Shown piece after piece: positions 1 to 10,634 of a stretch of DNA of 64,000 bases. The notes beneath the pieces were generated by a model that saw only the letters and a program-made list of their open reading frames with translations, was not told where the DNA came from and ran no database searches. Position 1 is the first letter of the stretch, and each line of letters starts with the position of its first letter. The stretch lies in the NCBI GenBank assembly GCA_025345505.1, contig JANVCC010000267.1:2135596-2199595 (forward strand). Reading direction: 5' to 3'. The position numbers and the translations under genes are program-made. This DNA comes from Todiramphus chloris collaris (taxonomy: Eukaryota > Chordata > Aves > Coraciiformes > Alcedinidae).

Positions 1-412
1 TTTTTTTTTTTCCAGTGGCTACTTCTATCAGAAAGGTTCATTGACATGATTTTAAAAAGGTCTTTTGGGAAGAAAAAAAAAAGAAAAAAGAAACTAAGTG
101 TTATTATTCCACTTTATACAGAAAAGGCTTTTGTTTAAAAAATTACCATTACAAAATTCACTTCAGAGTTCAAGTCAAAGCATTTCAAAGTCATTTCAGA
201 CGTTAGAACTGATCAAGATCTGAAGCACTTTTGTATCTGCGCAGTTTTGCATTTTCCAGAGGTAGGAGGCAAACAAGATCGCAGCAGCCGTTTATTTTTA
301 CGTGGAGAGCAGTCAGCCAATGCTCCAGGTGCCGTTACTTCAGAGTAGGAGTTTACCACATAGAAAAGGGAACAGCAGACTTCAGATTAAGGTTCCAGCC
401 AACATCTCTTAC

Positions 413-479
413 CAGGCATTCCCTCCAGACACCTGCTGGGAATGTTCCTGCTCTTACCTCCTCCTAGAAGGACTATTCT
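413..479 (-). other. Candidate minus-strand exon with two alternative donors
   Basis: Read on the minus strand, a pyrimidine-rich tract ending in GGGCAG gives a good acceptor just before 479. Two good donors follow: GAGGAG/GTAAGA, leaving a 22-base micro-exon (458-479), and GCCTG/GTAAGAG, leaving a 67-base exon (413-479). One frame stays open across the 67 bases. No protein family is recognised. Pairs of this quality are expected by chance many times in 64 kb, so it is kept only because several strong minus donors fall together in the first 2.1 kb. Confidence 0.13.
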
Positions 480-975
480 CTGCCCAGACACAGACAGAGT
501 GTTGGAAACCCAGGTTAGAGAGCAGTATAAACAGACCCATAAATTTGTCTGTTTACAAAGCTTTGGTCTGCAGTGCTTGAAAGGACAAAATTGCCTGTAA
601 TAACTACCAAGAAAGCTCTCTGGGTAATTAACAAAGCTGACATGACAAACAAACCCGGAGAGGTAATTCCCCCAGCTCCAACATGAAATTAATGTATTAT
701 TTCTGCCCTTTCAACATTGCAGTCAGAAAAATCCTGTAAGTCAGGGCAGCAAGGTCACCTCCGTGACTTCATTGTGGGCAGATCATCAATAAACTATTTG
801 CTGCACAAGGTATGTTTATTTTGTCAAAGTGCTGGTCCCCGTTTTGCCAAAGAGTTTCAAATCAATACCCAACCATCGGGACTTCCAACCTGCTTCAACC
901 TCATGATTATTTCTGCTTTATAGCAAAAAATACCAGTGGAATTAAGCTGCTAGGCCATCCTCCCTCTTGTCTTAC

Positions 976-1020
976 CTCAGGATAAATGTGAGGTGGAGGA
1001 GGTGTCTTCACAGCTAAGAT
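976..1020 (-). other. Candidate 45-base minus-strand exon
   Basis: On the minus strand a CCAG acceptor is followed by 45 bases and then CTGAG/GTAAGA, a strong donor. The length is an exact multiple of three. One frame reads a proline-rich stretch (VKTPPPPHIYPE) with no stop. The acceptor has only a weak pyrimidine tract. A second strong donor, CTGAAG/GTGAGA, lies about 110 bases upstream at 1086. No homology is recognised, so this is a splice-site observation and not a gene call. Confidence 0.12.
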
Positions 1021-1766
1021 CTGGCACACCCAAGAGCACTTTGATACCTTTACCACCCAACACAAACTCCTCCTCCAGCTCTCACCTTCAGTGCCCTACA
1101 ACACAGGAGACCTCGAGATTTCTCCACGCCACCTGGCAAGACATATTCTAGTAGTGAGGGCTCCCCAGAAGTGAACACCGGCTGGATGAACAGGATATGG
1201 TTATTCAAACCACAATTCTGCATTAAACACTGACAAATCTCACAGCAAACATGAGGCTTACGTATCTGTATGGGCAACCCCATTTTTGATAGCACAATTG
1301 AGTGCAGAGCTCTCTACTGGGCAGAAGAGCCACTTGTTCCAACAGAATTTAGAGCTCAAGACTCCCAGACTGAGATGAACATGGGTCTCCTTCTGTCCTT
1401 TCAATATCTAAGTCTCCAGTATTCCCAGGTGGCAGCTATACTTAAACTGTTTTCTTTCCTAGGCTCCTATTTTTATCATTGTCAAACAGGACTTCGTTCC
1501 ACCCAGTTTAGATGCCCCTGATCATGGATCTTTAAAGCACCTGACAGCAGGCAAAACCCAACTGTGCATAAAGACTGCAAACAGATTCACATTCTCTGAC
1601 TGCTCATTTAAGACAGGGTAATAAAAGCCTGCTGACTTGGAGCAAGGCAAGCCCGACTTCACTGGAAAGGGGGAAAATGCCACTTTGTTTTTCATTAGAA
1701 AGAAGAGTTGCTTTAAAAAACCCAAAGCTTTCAGTCACAGAGGCTGGCAGGATTAGTAAATAAGGG

Positions 1767-1931
1767 TTACATTCTAATAGGGGAGCTGTCACCATGACCC
1801 TTCCTTTTACAAAACAGCTGTGACAACAGACAGCATTCTCCCCACCCCTCATTGCTTTCCTGGGATGTTTCAGAAGAGGAGCGATTCCTCCCCAAACCCT
1901 GAACTGACACAGCCTCAAATAAATCAATCTT
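1767..1931 (-). other. Candidate minus-strand terminal coding exon, 54 codons plus stop
   Basis: About 40 bases of almost pure purine on the plus strand (1936-1976) form, on the minus strand, one of the best polypyrimidine tracts in the window, ending in TAG at 1932-1934. From 1931 a frame runs 54 codons to TAA at 1767-1769. The product would be rich in Ser, Glu and Asn early and contains several Cys and a basic KRK stretch later. No domain is recognised. A frame this long is open by chance about one time in five when all three frames are considered, so confidence is low. Confidence 0.14.
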
Positions 1932-2111
1932 CTATCACAGCCAGGAGAGGAGGAGTAAGACAGAAAGAAAATCTCCTCAACATCTCTAAGATCAGCATCT
2001 AGCCTGATTGCTGGTATACTCATTTTAAGATAAGGTTTCCTAGCAACCTCAGGGATTTGTAATTAACATTAGGCTTGGAGGACGACTGCTTTCTACATCC
2101 CCTGGCCTTAC

Positions 2112-2142
2112 CTTGAAGATGTAAGTATCAACTAACATACAG
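2112..2142 (-). other. Strong minus-strand splice donor with a possible 31-base exon
   Basis: The minus strand reads TTCAAG/GTAAGG, a near-ideal donor ending at 2112. About 31 bases upstream a TTTTATAG sequence could act as acceptor, giving a small exon in which one frame is open. The same bases on the plus strand contain GAAGAT/GTAAGT, also a good donor, so the palindromic look of the sequence may explain both. Function is unknown. Confidence 0.1.
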
Positions 2143-3090
2143 CTATAAAATTGGTTTTAGTTAACGTCAAGCATCATGGAAGAAGTTAGACATTTTAATA
2201 CTAGAGACACTCCTTCAGGTGGCAAAGCTGACTCTCAAAAACAAGATTTTTAAAGTTCTCTCTTTTTGCTGGTAAAACCTTGGTGGGTTGTTTCACATAT
2301 AGCAGTGTGATTTCGATAGGTCATGGAGAAGTGAACACTATAAATTTCACACGCCAGTGCAGTTTCAGCTCTGCAACAGTCAAAATTAGATTTTTTTCTG
2401 TGATAATCAGCGCACCCAAGACAGACAAGACATTCCTCTTCTCCTAGACTCAAGTATTACAGCCTTTGCTGTTTACTGTTTTTCACTACCAATAACAATG
2501 AAGTAAAATATTCATGTGCTACCATTATTCTAATGCCTACAAGGGTAGGAGACGCAGTTACTAGCCATCATAGTGCTTGAAGGAGCCAAAAGTTATCATT
2601 ACCATTACTCAGTTTAGTTTTATGTTTATTGACCTTGGCAGCGTTAAATCCTAAGTAGTCAGTTCCAAAGCCTATGGTGAAAAGCATGAAACACCCATAA
2701 GCATCATCCTGGAGGTAAACCTATGTTACATGCCCAGAACTAAAACCTCCCTAAAGGCGACAAATGGCCCCACCAGCACCAGAACAGCTAACTGCATTAA
2801 GGAAATCTAAAACTGCCTCCAAACATGACAAGCTCAGCTACACAGCCTTCCTCCCCTTTCCTTGCCAACACTGAAAGGAACAAATCAGCCGCAATGCCAG
2901 GACAAGTCAGGAGTCACAGAAGGAAAGTAATATATCAGCACAGAGAAAACACAGAAGAAAATCTCAGCTTAGCTGAGTGCGTAACTTAAAAGCAAGCAAA
3001 GACAACAGTTGTGTTTACAAGCCAACAAGCCTCTCTGTGCAACAGCCTTGCTCCTCTTGGACAGATGGTGACAGCCTTGGATGAGGAGAG

Positions 3091-3420
3091 ATGCAGTTTA
3101 AGCTTATAGCAGAACAGAGACAAGTGTCCAAAGACAAGGCACCCATCACTGGCAGAGGGCACAGGAGAGAGGCTCATGACAACAAGAAAGAACACTTTCC
3201 ATACCATGACTGGAAGCAGGGAAGTGTTTCTAAGTCCTACAAGTGGACTGAAGTATATGGCAAAGGCAGCAACTTGCATCACTTTGACAAAATATTACAT
3301 TTTGATGCTAAGTTTCAAAACACCCGTGACCAGTTTGTAAACATTACACTAATATTGACATACAAGCCAAATTGTATCCAGAATACTCTCAACAAAATAA
3401 AAATATTGCCATTTAACTAG
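3091..3420 (+). other. AT-rich 109-codon open frame, probably non-coding
   Basis: An ATG-to-stop frame of 109 codons lies in AT-rich sequence, where stops should be frequent, and an AATAAA follows at its very end. The translated product is basic and polar with no signal peptide, membrane segment or recognised motif. No splice or promoter context supports it. It is listed because an open frame of this length in AT-rich DNA is slightly unusual; chance or an old degraded element are both likely. Confidence 0.1.
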
Positions 3421-4940
3421 AAAAACACACGAAGAGTTTTTTCCTTAGGAGAACTTTGAGGTGAACTTTCAAGTGAACCAAGAACCAGCAGAAAGGAAAC
3501 TGTGCAGATGAAAAATACATAAATAACAGCTACAGTTGGGTCTTCCTTCAGGGATTTTGGGGGTTCTTATTTCAGAGCTCCCCTCCCAGTATACTAGCAG
3601 AATTCCACAGTGATTTCCCCAGCCAACTCTACTGCAGATTTTGTTGGTTTAAATCCCCATAGACTGAAGTGACAGACCTCAGTAATAATCAAACACTTTT
3701 TCTCCTTTCAATAACTGCTATAGATTCTGGGTCAATTAGGGCTACAAAATAAAAAAAAAAGAAGTAAAAATCAAAGTGACAAAGTCAAGCTTGGAACCAT
3801 ATTAAAGCAAGAGATAAAGCTCAGATGTGACATGGCTTTTAGACTAAATAACCTGCTCATCTGTGAGCTCTTCCACATCTTTAGCTTGATCTTTGCTGTT
3901 CATATAGAGTAGGCAGCAAAGGTCAGGAAATATCAGATAGAGAAATGAGCTCTTACAATCTTTACTATTCCCAGGACACAGAGAAAAGGAAGCATCTTTC
4001 TGCAGTCTTCGGCACAACAAGCTTTTCGATAGTCAGCTTAGACATTTGAGTAACTCTAAATCCCTATCGCATAGCCTTTGAGTTGCATAACCTTTGTATT
4101 GACAGTAGATTCTCAAGGTTGTTCTGAAGGGTTTTATTCCCCCTTCTCTCCACACAAGCCTCCTGCATAGTTTTATTGCTAAAAGGTTGCCAACAGCACT
4201 CAGTTTTACAAATTGAGACAGCAAAGCCTGCTGCTTCTTTTAAAATAAGAAGGAGAAATTATTTTTCCTCAGAATGAAGAAAAGAAGAGTTTTGAACGAG
4301 ACTCATCACTCAGAGCCCACTTGGTCTCATTTAGCAACCTAATTACTCCAGGATTAAATGTGCCCTGGAGCCACACCCCACAACACCTCAGCTATAAGAC
4401 ATAATGGTCATAATTTCTATATGACTAGCATTTAGATACTACACTTTTTAAGGAGAACTCAGTGTTGAAGCCAGTAAACATCCCTTGGCTCCAAAAACTT
4501 TTTTTTTGTCACTACTTACTAAACCATGGAGAAATTTAAGCAGGACCAAAGCCAATCATTGGAACTGGAGGACATCACCACAAGATGCTCGGAGCCTCCT
4601 CTCTACCCAACAAGCTGCTTCCTGACCCTCTATTAACTAGGAAAATCTCTAACAATTCCTGCCTTTTAAGTTATACCAGAACTAGCAGCTTTTGTATTTT
4701 AACCCTTCCTTCACTTTTGCTGTGTGAAGTCCTCCTCCCCTTCCAGGGCAGGGAGTTTAAACACTGCTGGAGACCCCAGTGGGGTTCCCGGTCAGGGGCT
4801 GCAGGCCCAGCACAGGGCTCAGGCTCCTACCCACCAAGATCCCATTTCACTCCTGGGGAGCTGCTGCTCATGCAGGCCCAGCACCATGTATTCAACAGAC
4901 CCCAGAATAAAAAGAGAAAACAATTTGTTTAGTTACTCAC

Positions 4941-5250
4941 CGACCTCCTCAGAGAAAGGTGTCCTCAGCAACCAGCTCCATTTGCCAAATTCCCCCCCCC
5001 AGATCCCTCACTTCAACACACTGCAGCAGCTCCCAGGACAGGCAGGACCAGCACCACAGCATCCTTCCAAAGTTCCTTATTTATTGAGGAAAATCTGTGC
5101 TCTTCCCCTTTCCTGCCTTAAATACCCTCCCAGCATCCCGGCCCCACCCCATCCACTACCGCCAACCTGGGCCCACCTGGGCCGGGCGGGGCCTGCCCCG
5201 CTCCACCCCAGTACAAAAACCCCTCAAAAGAGCCTCAGCTTTCCTAGCAA
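4941..5250 (-). other. Candidate first (untranslated) exon of a minus-strand gene
   Basis: On the minus strand GGAGGTCG/GTGAGTAACT is a very good splice donor whose exon ends at 4941. Just upstream on that strand (higher coordinates) the DNA becomes GC-rich with a GC-box-like core near 5181-5200. That arrangement fits a leader exon transcribed leftward from a promoter near 5.2 kb. The 5' limit given is a guess and no start codon is assigned. If right, the exons of this gene would lie in 1-4.9 kb or beyond the left edge. Confidence 0.22.
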
Positions 5251-5650
5251 AAGGGTGTTTTCACCTGGAGATGGTTGTGTTCCTCTCCTTATCTCGCTTG
5301 CTTCAGGTGTTCTTGGCTCTTTTTCAGTTTCTCTGTGGCTGTAGGCACTTGCGGCCTTGTTTACTGGAGTGGGGGGTTTGCTGCGCTCTTGTTTCCTCTG
5401 GGCCTTAATGGTTGGGCCTTCAGCAATGGTTGTTTTCGCTGGGGGGCTGTAGCAGGGGTGACTTCAGCTGGGGCTGGTTAAGCACTGAGGGCAGAAGCCT
5501 CTTCCCTGCAGGGAGGGGCAGGTCTCGGGTGGCTGCCGAGGGCTGGGAGGAGACTCTGAACTCTTGCCCTTAGCAGCACAGGAGCCCGGGCTGCTGCTCT
5601 CTGCCTCTGCTGCTCAGCCCTCGGCTCGCTCTAGCGCTGGAAGGGATCGG
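5150..5650. promoter_or_regulatory. GC-richer, possibly divergent promoter block
   Basis: Sequence changes from AT-rich to GC-rich here and CpG dinucleotides, scarce on either side, become moderately frequent. There is a core GC box with the complementary CCCCGC nearby (about 5181-5200) and several CpGs around 5520-5650. A good minus-strand donor lies to the left (4941), and a plus-strand ATG with a signal-peptide-like frame and donor lies to the right (5652-5739). That symmetry is what a bidirectional promoter shows. No TATA box stands out. CpG density is modest, so this is at best a weak CpG island. Confidence 0.33.
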
Positions 5651-5651
5651 G

Positions 5652-5739
5652 ATGAGCTGCAGAACTGAAGGGTTTCAGCTCCTCTTGGCCTGTGCTCTCT
5701 GGTTTCCCCTCAAGTGCCAAGGCAGCACAGAGAAGCATG
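5652..5739 (+). CDS. Candidate first coding exon encoding a signal peptide; gene not recognised
   Basis: An ATG with G at position -3 opens 29 codons plus one base (phase 1) ending at a GT donor (CATG/GTAAAA). The peptide has a short polar start with one Arg, a hydrophobic core LLLACALWFPL, and then KCQG/STEKH. The small residues at -3 and -1 fit signal peptidase cleavage after CQG. Signal-peptide exons ending in phase 1 are common in secreted and receptor genes. The upstream 500 bases look promoter-like. The donor is only fair because of the A run after GTA. Reading through the donor, the frame stops after 62 codons at 5840. I cannot name the gene, and following exons may lie outside the window. 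Confidence 0.3.
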
Positions 5740-5961
5740 GTAAAAAAACCCCTTCAGGCTTTCAAAAGTGTCATTTTCTTGCCCTTTGGGCCTTTTTAAT
5801 GTATCTTTTTATCTTGCTTGCTGTTTTTGCCATGCTGTAACCCGGTGTGCTTCTCAGCATCAAAGAACATTGCTTTATTGTGACATTTTCAAATGAAAAC
5901 TACATGGCAGTAATAGCTTTCCAAAGAGTGTTCATTTAGCTTGGCAATGTTTGTGTGTGGC

Positions 5962-6001
5962 AGGGAGAAGAGGGGGGGGGGGGGGGGGGAGAAAAAAAAA
6001 A
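5962..6001 (+). repeat. 40-base purine tract with an 18-base G run and a 10-base A run
   Basis: All forty bases are purines. G occupies 5972-5989 without interruption, followed by a short AG spacer and ten A to 6001. A run of this kind can form G-quadruplex or triplex structures and usually varies in length between individuals. The exact count may also be an assembly estimate, since such runs sequence poorly. Confidence 0.9.
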
Positions 6002-9000
6002 CCCCTACTCTACATAAAACTGGTGCTTTGAGCAAAAGTCGATGATGATTATTTAGCAAACAAGCTCTGCTATTAGAATGGCAGAGAGGAAGATTGCATA
6101 TCCAGACTAAATTACACTTTACAGGGAGATGGCACAGAATGGCTTTCTGCTGAGGTTGTGCTTAAATTATACTTGTTGCTAAAGCAAACAGCTCACAGTT
6201 TATATGTGAATTTGGATTATGCATCCAGCAGGCAGCGTGTTTATGAAAAAAAAATGAAGTCAAGTCAATAGATTTCGAAGTTGGAGCCACATTTGTGAAG
6301 GACAAAAATAACTGTGATAGTAGGGCATCAAAAAATCAACCGCCAACATTCGTTATTCGTTGTTGTCCAGCACTTTGAAGAGAAACAGTTTGGGTCTTGA
6401 ATACCCCAAGAGTTGCTGCCAGTGATAAAATTGTGAGGTAACGAGGTAAGTTTCTGACTGTTGTGTGTAATGCTTCACTGGGGACCTTCAGTGCTTTGAA
6501 GTTGCCCAATGCTTTAGAGAAAAATTGTTCATAAATGTGTTGAGTGTGGAGGTGAATGGTTTTAGAATGTGTTCTGGAGGTGGTTTTGTAGTGAGCAGAC
6601 TTGTTCATTTGCGTCAAGTAGGGTAGGTAAGGAGAGTTTGGAGGTAAATGTGAGTTTGTTACCTGTATTGCATTAACTGGAGGTGAAGCTTTCAGAATAG
6701 GTTAGATAACTGGAAAATATTGGTCCATGGAGTCTGGTGGGCACGTCAGGCTCCTTGTGCACATAGGGAGCTTTTGGTTTTAAGGTGTATGAAACTTGAA
6801 GAGATTTGGTTTTTAAACATGGTTTGAATTCAGGTGTGATGGCTGGGGCAGCTCTTGTGTGGGTGCTTCACCTCTGCATAGGGTAGGATCTCAGGAGGAA
6901 GGAAGGTAGTTCCAGTTCAGCTACAGGTTTGTTAGCTATGCAAAAAAAGTCTTTACAAGTAGTGAACTGTGGCTGAGGAGCTGCATGTGTTCTCCTCTCA
7001 TACAACAGTGGTGAGTCCTTCTGGGGTTGTGGATCATGTGTGAAGGGAGAGTCCTCCCAGGGAGTTAATGGCTGAGCTGAGACCTCCTGGGAGATCTGTC
7101 TTTGCTTTGCTACTAAAGTGCTCTTGAGGTCCAGGTCTGAGAGCACGTGCTGAGCACTGCTTCATTAGCTTCATAATGCCCAAGGGTTACAGTGAACATA
7201 AAGGTGAAACCTCCACAGTCCACCTCTTTCAGTTGAAGCTATTTGCTTATTTGCTAATGTTGTTTCTCTTACTGTTTTTAATAAAAATGAGCAATTTCTT
7301 TTCCTTTTCTAAGAAAGCAAATTTTTTCCCTGATGTTGTTCATGTCAGTGGAGCTTGTGGAGTGTCTAACAAAGATCAAAGTAGTATTGTTCTAGTTATC
7401 ACTACAAAGGGAGGTGTGTAGAAGATCAATAAACAAAAGACAAAGACTTTCTCTGCCTGTTGGAGTGAAATTGTGCCGAGTCCTAGAAGGGACCGTGGGT
7501 GTTCATATACTGCATATTTACCATGCTCTAATTGCTTTTAATTGTAAGTACAAGCCTTAAATTTGTGATCCAATAACAGCAGCAGTAGAATTGCCAGGAC
7601 AGTCTCCTCACCAGCCGTTATTAGAACTGAAGTACAAAGATAATGCAAGACTCAGTCAAGCGTTTTCTCCACAACATTTCAAACTGTCACTTAATGTACA
7701 AACATTCCCGAGCAAGGGAGACTTTTTTTACTCCCACCCTTTTATTCCTTTGTGATAACTCCCCTAACAGTACCTTTGACAGCTGAACATGGATTCTGAC
7801 TTGTGATCAAAACAGCAAGAGAGCTCCATCAGTTCCCCTTGTCTTGCCCTTCCTCCCCCTTTCACGTGCAGGGCTAGCCCTCTGAAAGTCAGATCTAATG
7901 CTCCCCCTGAAAGACACTGGCTAGCAAAGAATTACTTATTTATGCTATCATTTAGTTAATGCTTTATTACCCCAGGAACAGTTTTACCCTGGGTGAGGGG
8001 AGGAAAAGACTGAAATCTGTAAGGGAACTGTAATCTGCAAACCAAAATATGAAGAAATGGGAATATAACTGGTGTACAAAGGAAGTAGTGACATTCATTG
8101 GAAGGCTGCGGAGCTCCTCAATGGGTAGAAATGTGAGAAGGTGCATCTTGATACTCTTAACAGCTCATTATTAATTTTAAAACAGACTGGGTTTAAGGAC
8201 TTTGGGAAACAGGACATTATGCATGGGTAAATAGAGCTTCAGTCTCGCACATGAAGCTTTTGGTGTTAAAGCCTTGAAAGTAATGGGAAGAAATGGAAGA
8301 TGGAGACTGCCCTAAATATTTTCCTCTATGGAATGGTAACAAGCCAACTTTGAATGCTCAGGGAGGCATGTTAACATGATGCACTAGATATGTTTTCCTG
8401 TCTGTAAGGACCAGCTTCTTAGAAGGCTCTTATGAGAGAGAGGAATTGTAGCTGTTCAACAAAGGCAGAGGGAAAATTGAGGCAGATACAAATGGAGAAC
8501 CAAGAACCAGAGAGGCAGGGCAAAGAAAATGGGAAATTGAAAGCATATGTAAAAGGTAAAGGGAGGTATTGTGTAATTGGTATAATATTGGAAGCTGAAA
8601 TGTATTAAGTCTCCCAAGCATGCGGATATGAAGGATACTGCCACAAATTTTAGAGTAATCTTCATTAGCAAGTGATGAAGAGAAACTAAATAAAAGGAGA
8701 AAAACCAGGGAGAGAAAATGGGCGAGTAATTACTGCTGCTGTACCTGAAGAAAGCCTTTTTCCTCCTACCTAGACACACATTATTTACGTCCTTGTGAAG
8801 CTAAAAGATCTTTCTGATTTGTTCTAATACAGATGCAAACAATACAAACGAGGCTGCAGCCTTTTTCTGTAGTTGTGGCATCTTGTGAAGTGAGAGGATC
8901 TGCTACACAGCTGCCTTTCTAAAGAAAGGGGTGGTAGAATAAGAGGAGCTTGTGTTCAGCTTCACTAGGGCTCCTCCAAACAACTGAACGGGAGAGCATT

Positions 9001-9405
9001 TGCCCACAAACTGCACCAGGATGAGGCTTCTCGGCTCTTACATCTTAATTGGCTTACGATATAACACCAGAGAATAGGTCAGAGGGACAGAGCTATTTGT
9101 CAGACTTATTATTAACACTGGGCAGGTTTAGTGTGTGGTCCTCTTGGGGAGGAAGCATGTTCTCTATTGAGTGTGGGAGAGAGAGCAAATAGATGGAGTT
9201 GGGCAGTAAATCTAGAGATAAATGACTCATGAAGATGGATGCAGCCCATAACTTGTCCATGCATAGCAGCGAAAGGTTGAGATAAATAAGGGGGTATTTT
9301 TTCCAGGGAAAGAAGTTGAAAATAAGAGAAATAGGTGGAGGAGATGTAGAATGGCATCTCAGCGGGCTGTGACAAAAGGGTAGTTAGTGCAACTAAGCAT
9401 TAACA

Positions 9406-9499
9406 ATGACTACAAGTGAAAACCAATCCTTTTTCGTAGCGTTTGCTGCTGTGCTGAGCTATAGACAGGTAAATGGGATGCAAGAATCCATGTCTAGAG
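9406..9499 (+). other. Candidate small coding exon ending in a strong donor
   Basis: An ATG with A at -3 opens 31 codons plus one base to TCTAGAG/GTAAGC, a strong donor. Without splicing the frame closes after seven more codons. A TCGTAG acceptor lies inside at 9439, so the same stretch could be a 60-base internal exon. The peptide (starts MTTSENQSFF) has a mildly hydrophobic middle but no recognisable domain. Chance is a sufficient explanation. Confidence 0.1.
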
Positions 9500-10237
9500 G
9501 TAAGCTCACATTCATGGAATAGTTTGTGGGAATGGATCTTGGGCTGACATTCGGGAGGGCTGGCTGTAGTTTCTGACTCTCCCATAGACCTGGGTCAGCT
9601 GGGGAGAAACAGAAGCAGTATCTCCCAAGTTCCCCCCCTACAAACAGCTTTCTGTCCTTAGGCTGCTGTCCTGAGAGAGTGAAAGCTCCACAGTCACGCT
9701 GCCCGTGTGTCTATCCCTGTGTCTTCAGGGCTGCAACTGTTTCTTACTGTGTTAAGGTAGAGGATGTATAGCAATGGGACCTGGCTTTCGCGGGAGATAC
9801 CAGTTCTTAATAAATACAAATAAAAATAAAGGTGGGTTGATCTCAGAGGGGGTAGTCTAACCAAGTATGTCACAAAGAAAAGCACTTGGGATTGTGGCAG
9901 AAGTTTGTGAGGAACCAAATCCTCAGCTCCTTAATTTCCTGCTTTTAGTTAAGTTGCTTGTCACTGCTTTACCAGTGAAGAATTAACTCTGAGCTGTTGA
10001 TTGTATAAGCAAATATGATGTTTCAGGGTGCAGTTGTGTTATGATTCATAATCTCTTGGTTCCAGATGTTGTGGAGTAACTGATATGCTGTCATGAAACA
10101 AATATGCAGATGTGTATCTTGCTGAAGGAGCCATGAGCAAATGCAGTCAGCTGTTTGTGTATGCACGAGCAGAGGTGCTCTTGGGAACTGCCAACAAATG
10201 TTGCATTAAGATATGAATTTTTTTATATTTTTTCCAG

Positions 10238-10400
10238 AAAGGTCTCTTGGAAAACTTCCATCAAAACGTTAAGCAATGAGTTTAGAATAGTAATCGCTGA
10301 GTTTTAATGTATAGCACAAAACACGAGGATGCCAAAAAACCTCTTTGGCCTTTCTGTATTCTACTATAATGCAAACAATAAAAACTAGTAATCAAATTAC
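10238..10400 (+). other. Candidate terminal exon with poly(A) signal
   Basis: A T-rich tract ending TTTTTTCCAG at 10237 is an excellent acceptor. AATAAA follows at 10377-10382, a normal distance for a short last exon. If joined in phase with the exon ending at 5739, the frame adds 11 residues (ERSLGKLPSKR) and stops at 10270-10272. In another phase it gives KGLLENFHQNVKQ and stops. Both are too short to identify. The acceptor plus poly(A) signal pairing is the only support. Confidence 0.14.
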
Positions 10401-10572
10401 TCACTACTTTCCTTCCTTTTTTGAGCTATAAAAAACCCAACATGGGGAGGGGGGTGTGTGAAGGAAGGAGCCATAATTGTTTTACAGAAGCTGTTAAAAT
10501 GTGCTATTAAAATAAGCTTAATGAATAGATATTAATATCTAGTTAGGGCTGCTCTGACCTCCTGTCTTGCAG

Positions 10573-10634
10573 GTCCCATTTATGTCTTGTTTGATGAAAG
10601 TTCTCCGAGACTGCGAAGCAAAAGGGCAAACTGA
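10573..10634 (+). other. Candidate alternative terminal coding exon
   Basis: The sequence CTGACCTCCTGTCTTGCAG, ending at 10572, is a textbook acceptor with a pyrimidine tract and a possible branch point upstream. In phase with the exon ending at 5739 the frame continues 19 codons (after a GGT junction codon) to TGA at 10632-10634 and includes a RSKR motif, a furin-type cleavage consensus. ATTAAA, a variant poly(A) signal, occurs near 10687. Joined to the signal peptide it would make a roughly 49-residue secreted precursor. This is inference from phase and splice sites only. Confidence 0.14.

Larger units (their letters stand above)
1..4940. other. AT-rich region left of a promoter-like block; no confirmed gene
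   Basis: No recognisable protein is encoded on either strand. The longest open frames, such as 139 codons on the minus strand at 1604-2023 and 109 codons on the plus strand at 3091-3420, have no known motifs. The region begins with an 11-base T run at the window edge and an A-rich tract at 71-93. Several minus-strand splice-donor consensus sites occur (see separate entries), so part of this block could be the introns and small exons of a minus-strand gene whose promoter lies near 5 kb. TTTATT, the minus-strand form of AATAAA, occurs near 292 and 815. Nothing fixes the identity of such a gene. Confidence 0.5.

Noticed and set aside
4724..5344. 206-codon proline- and serine-rich open frame running into the promoter-like block.
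   Set aside because: Low-complexity composition from C-rich DNA, overlapped by two other frames; the minus-strand donor at 4941 is a better explanation of the region.
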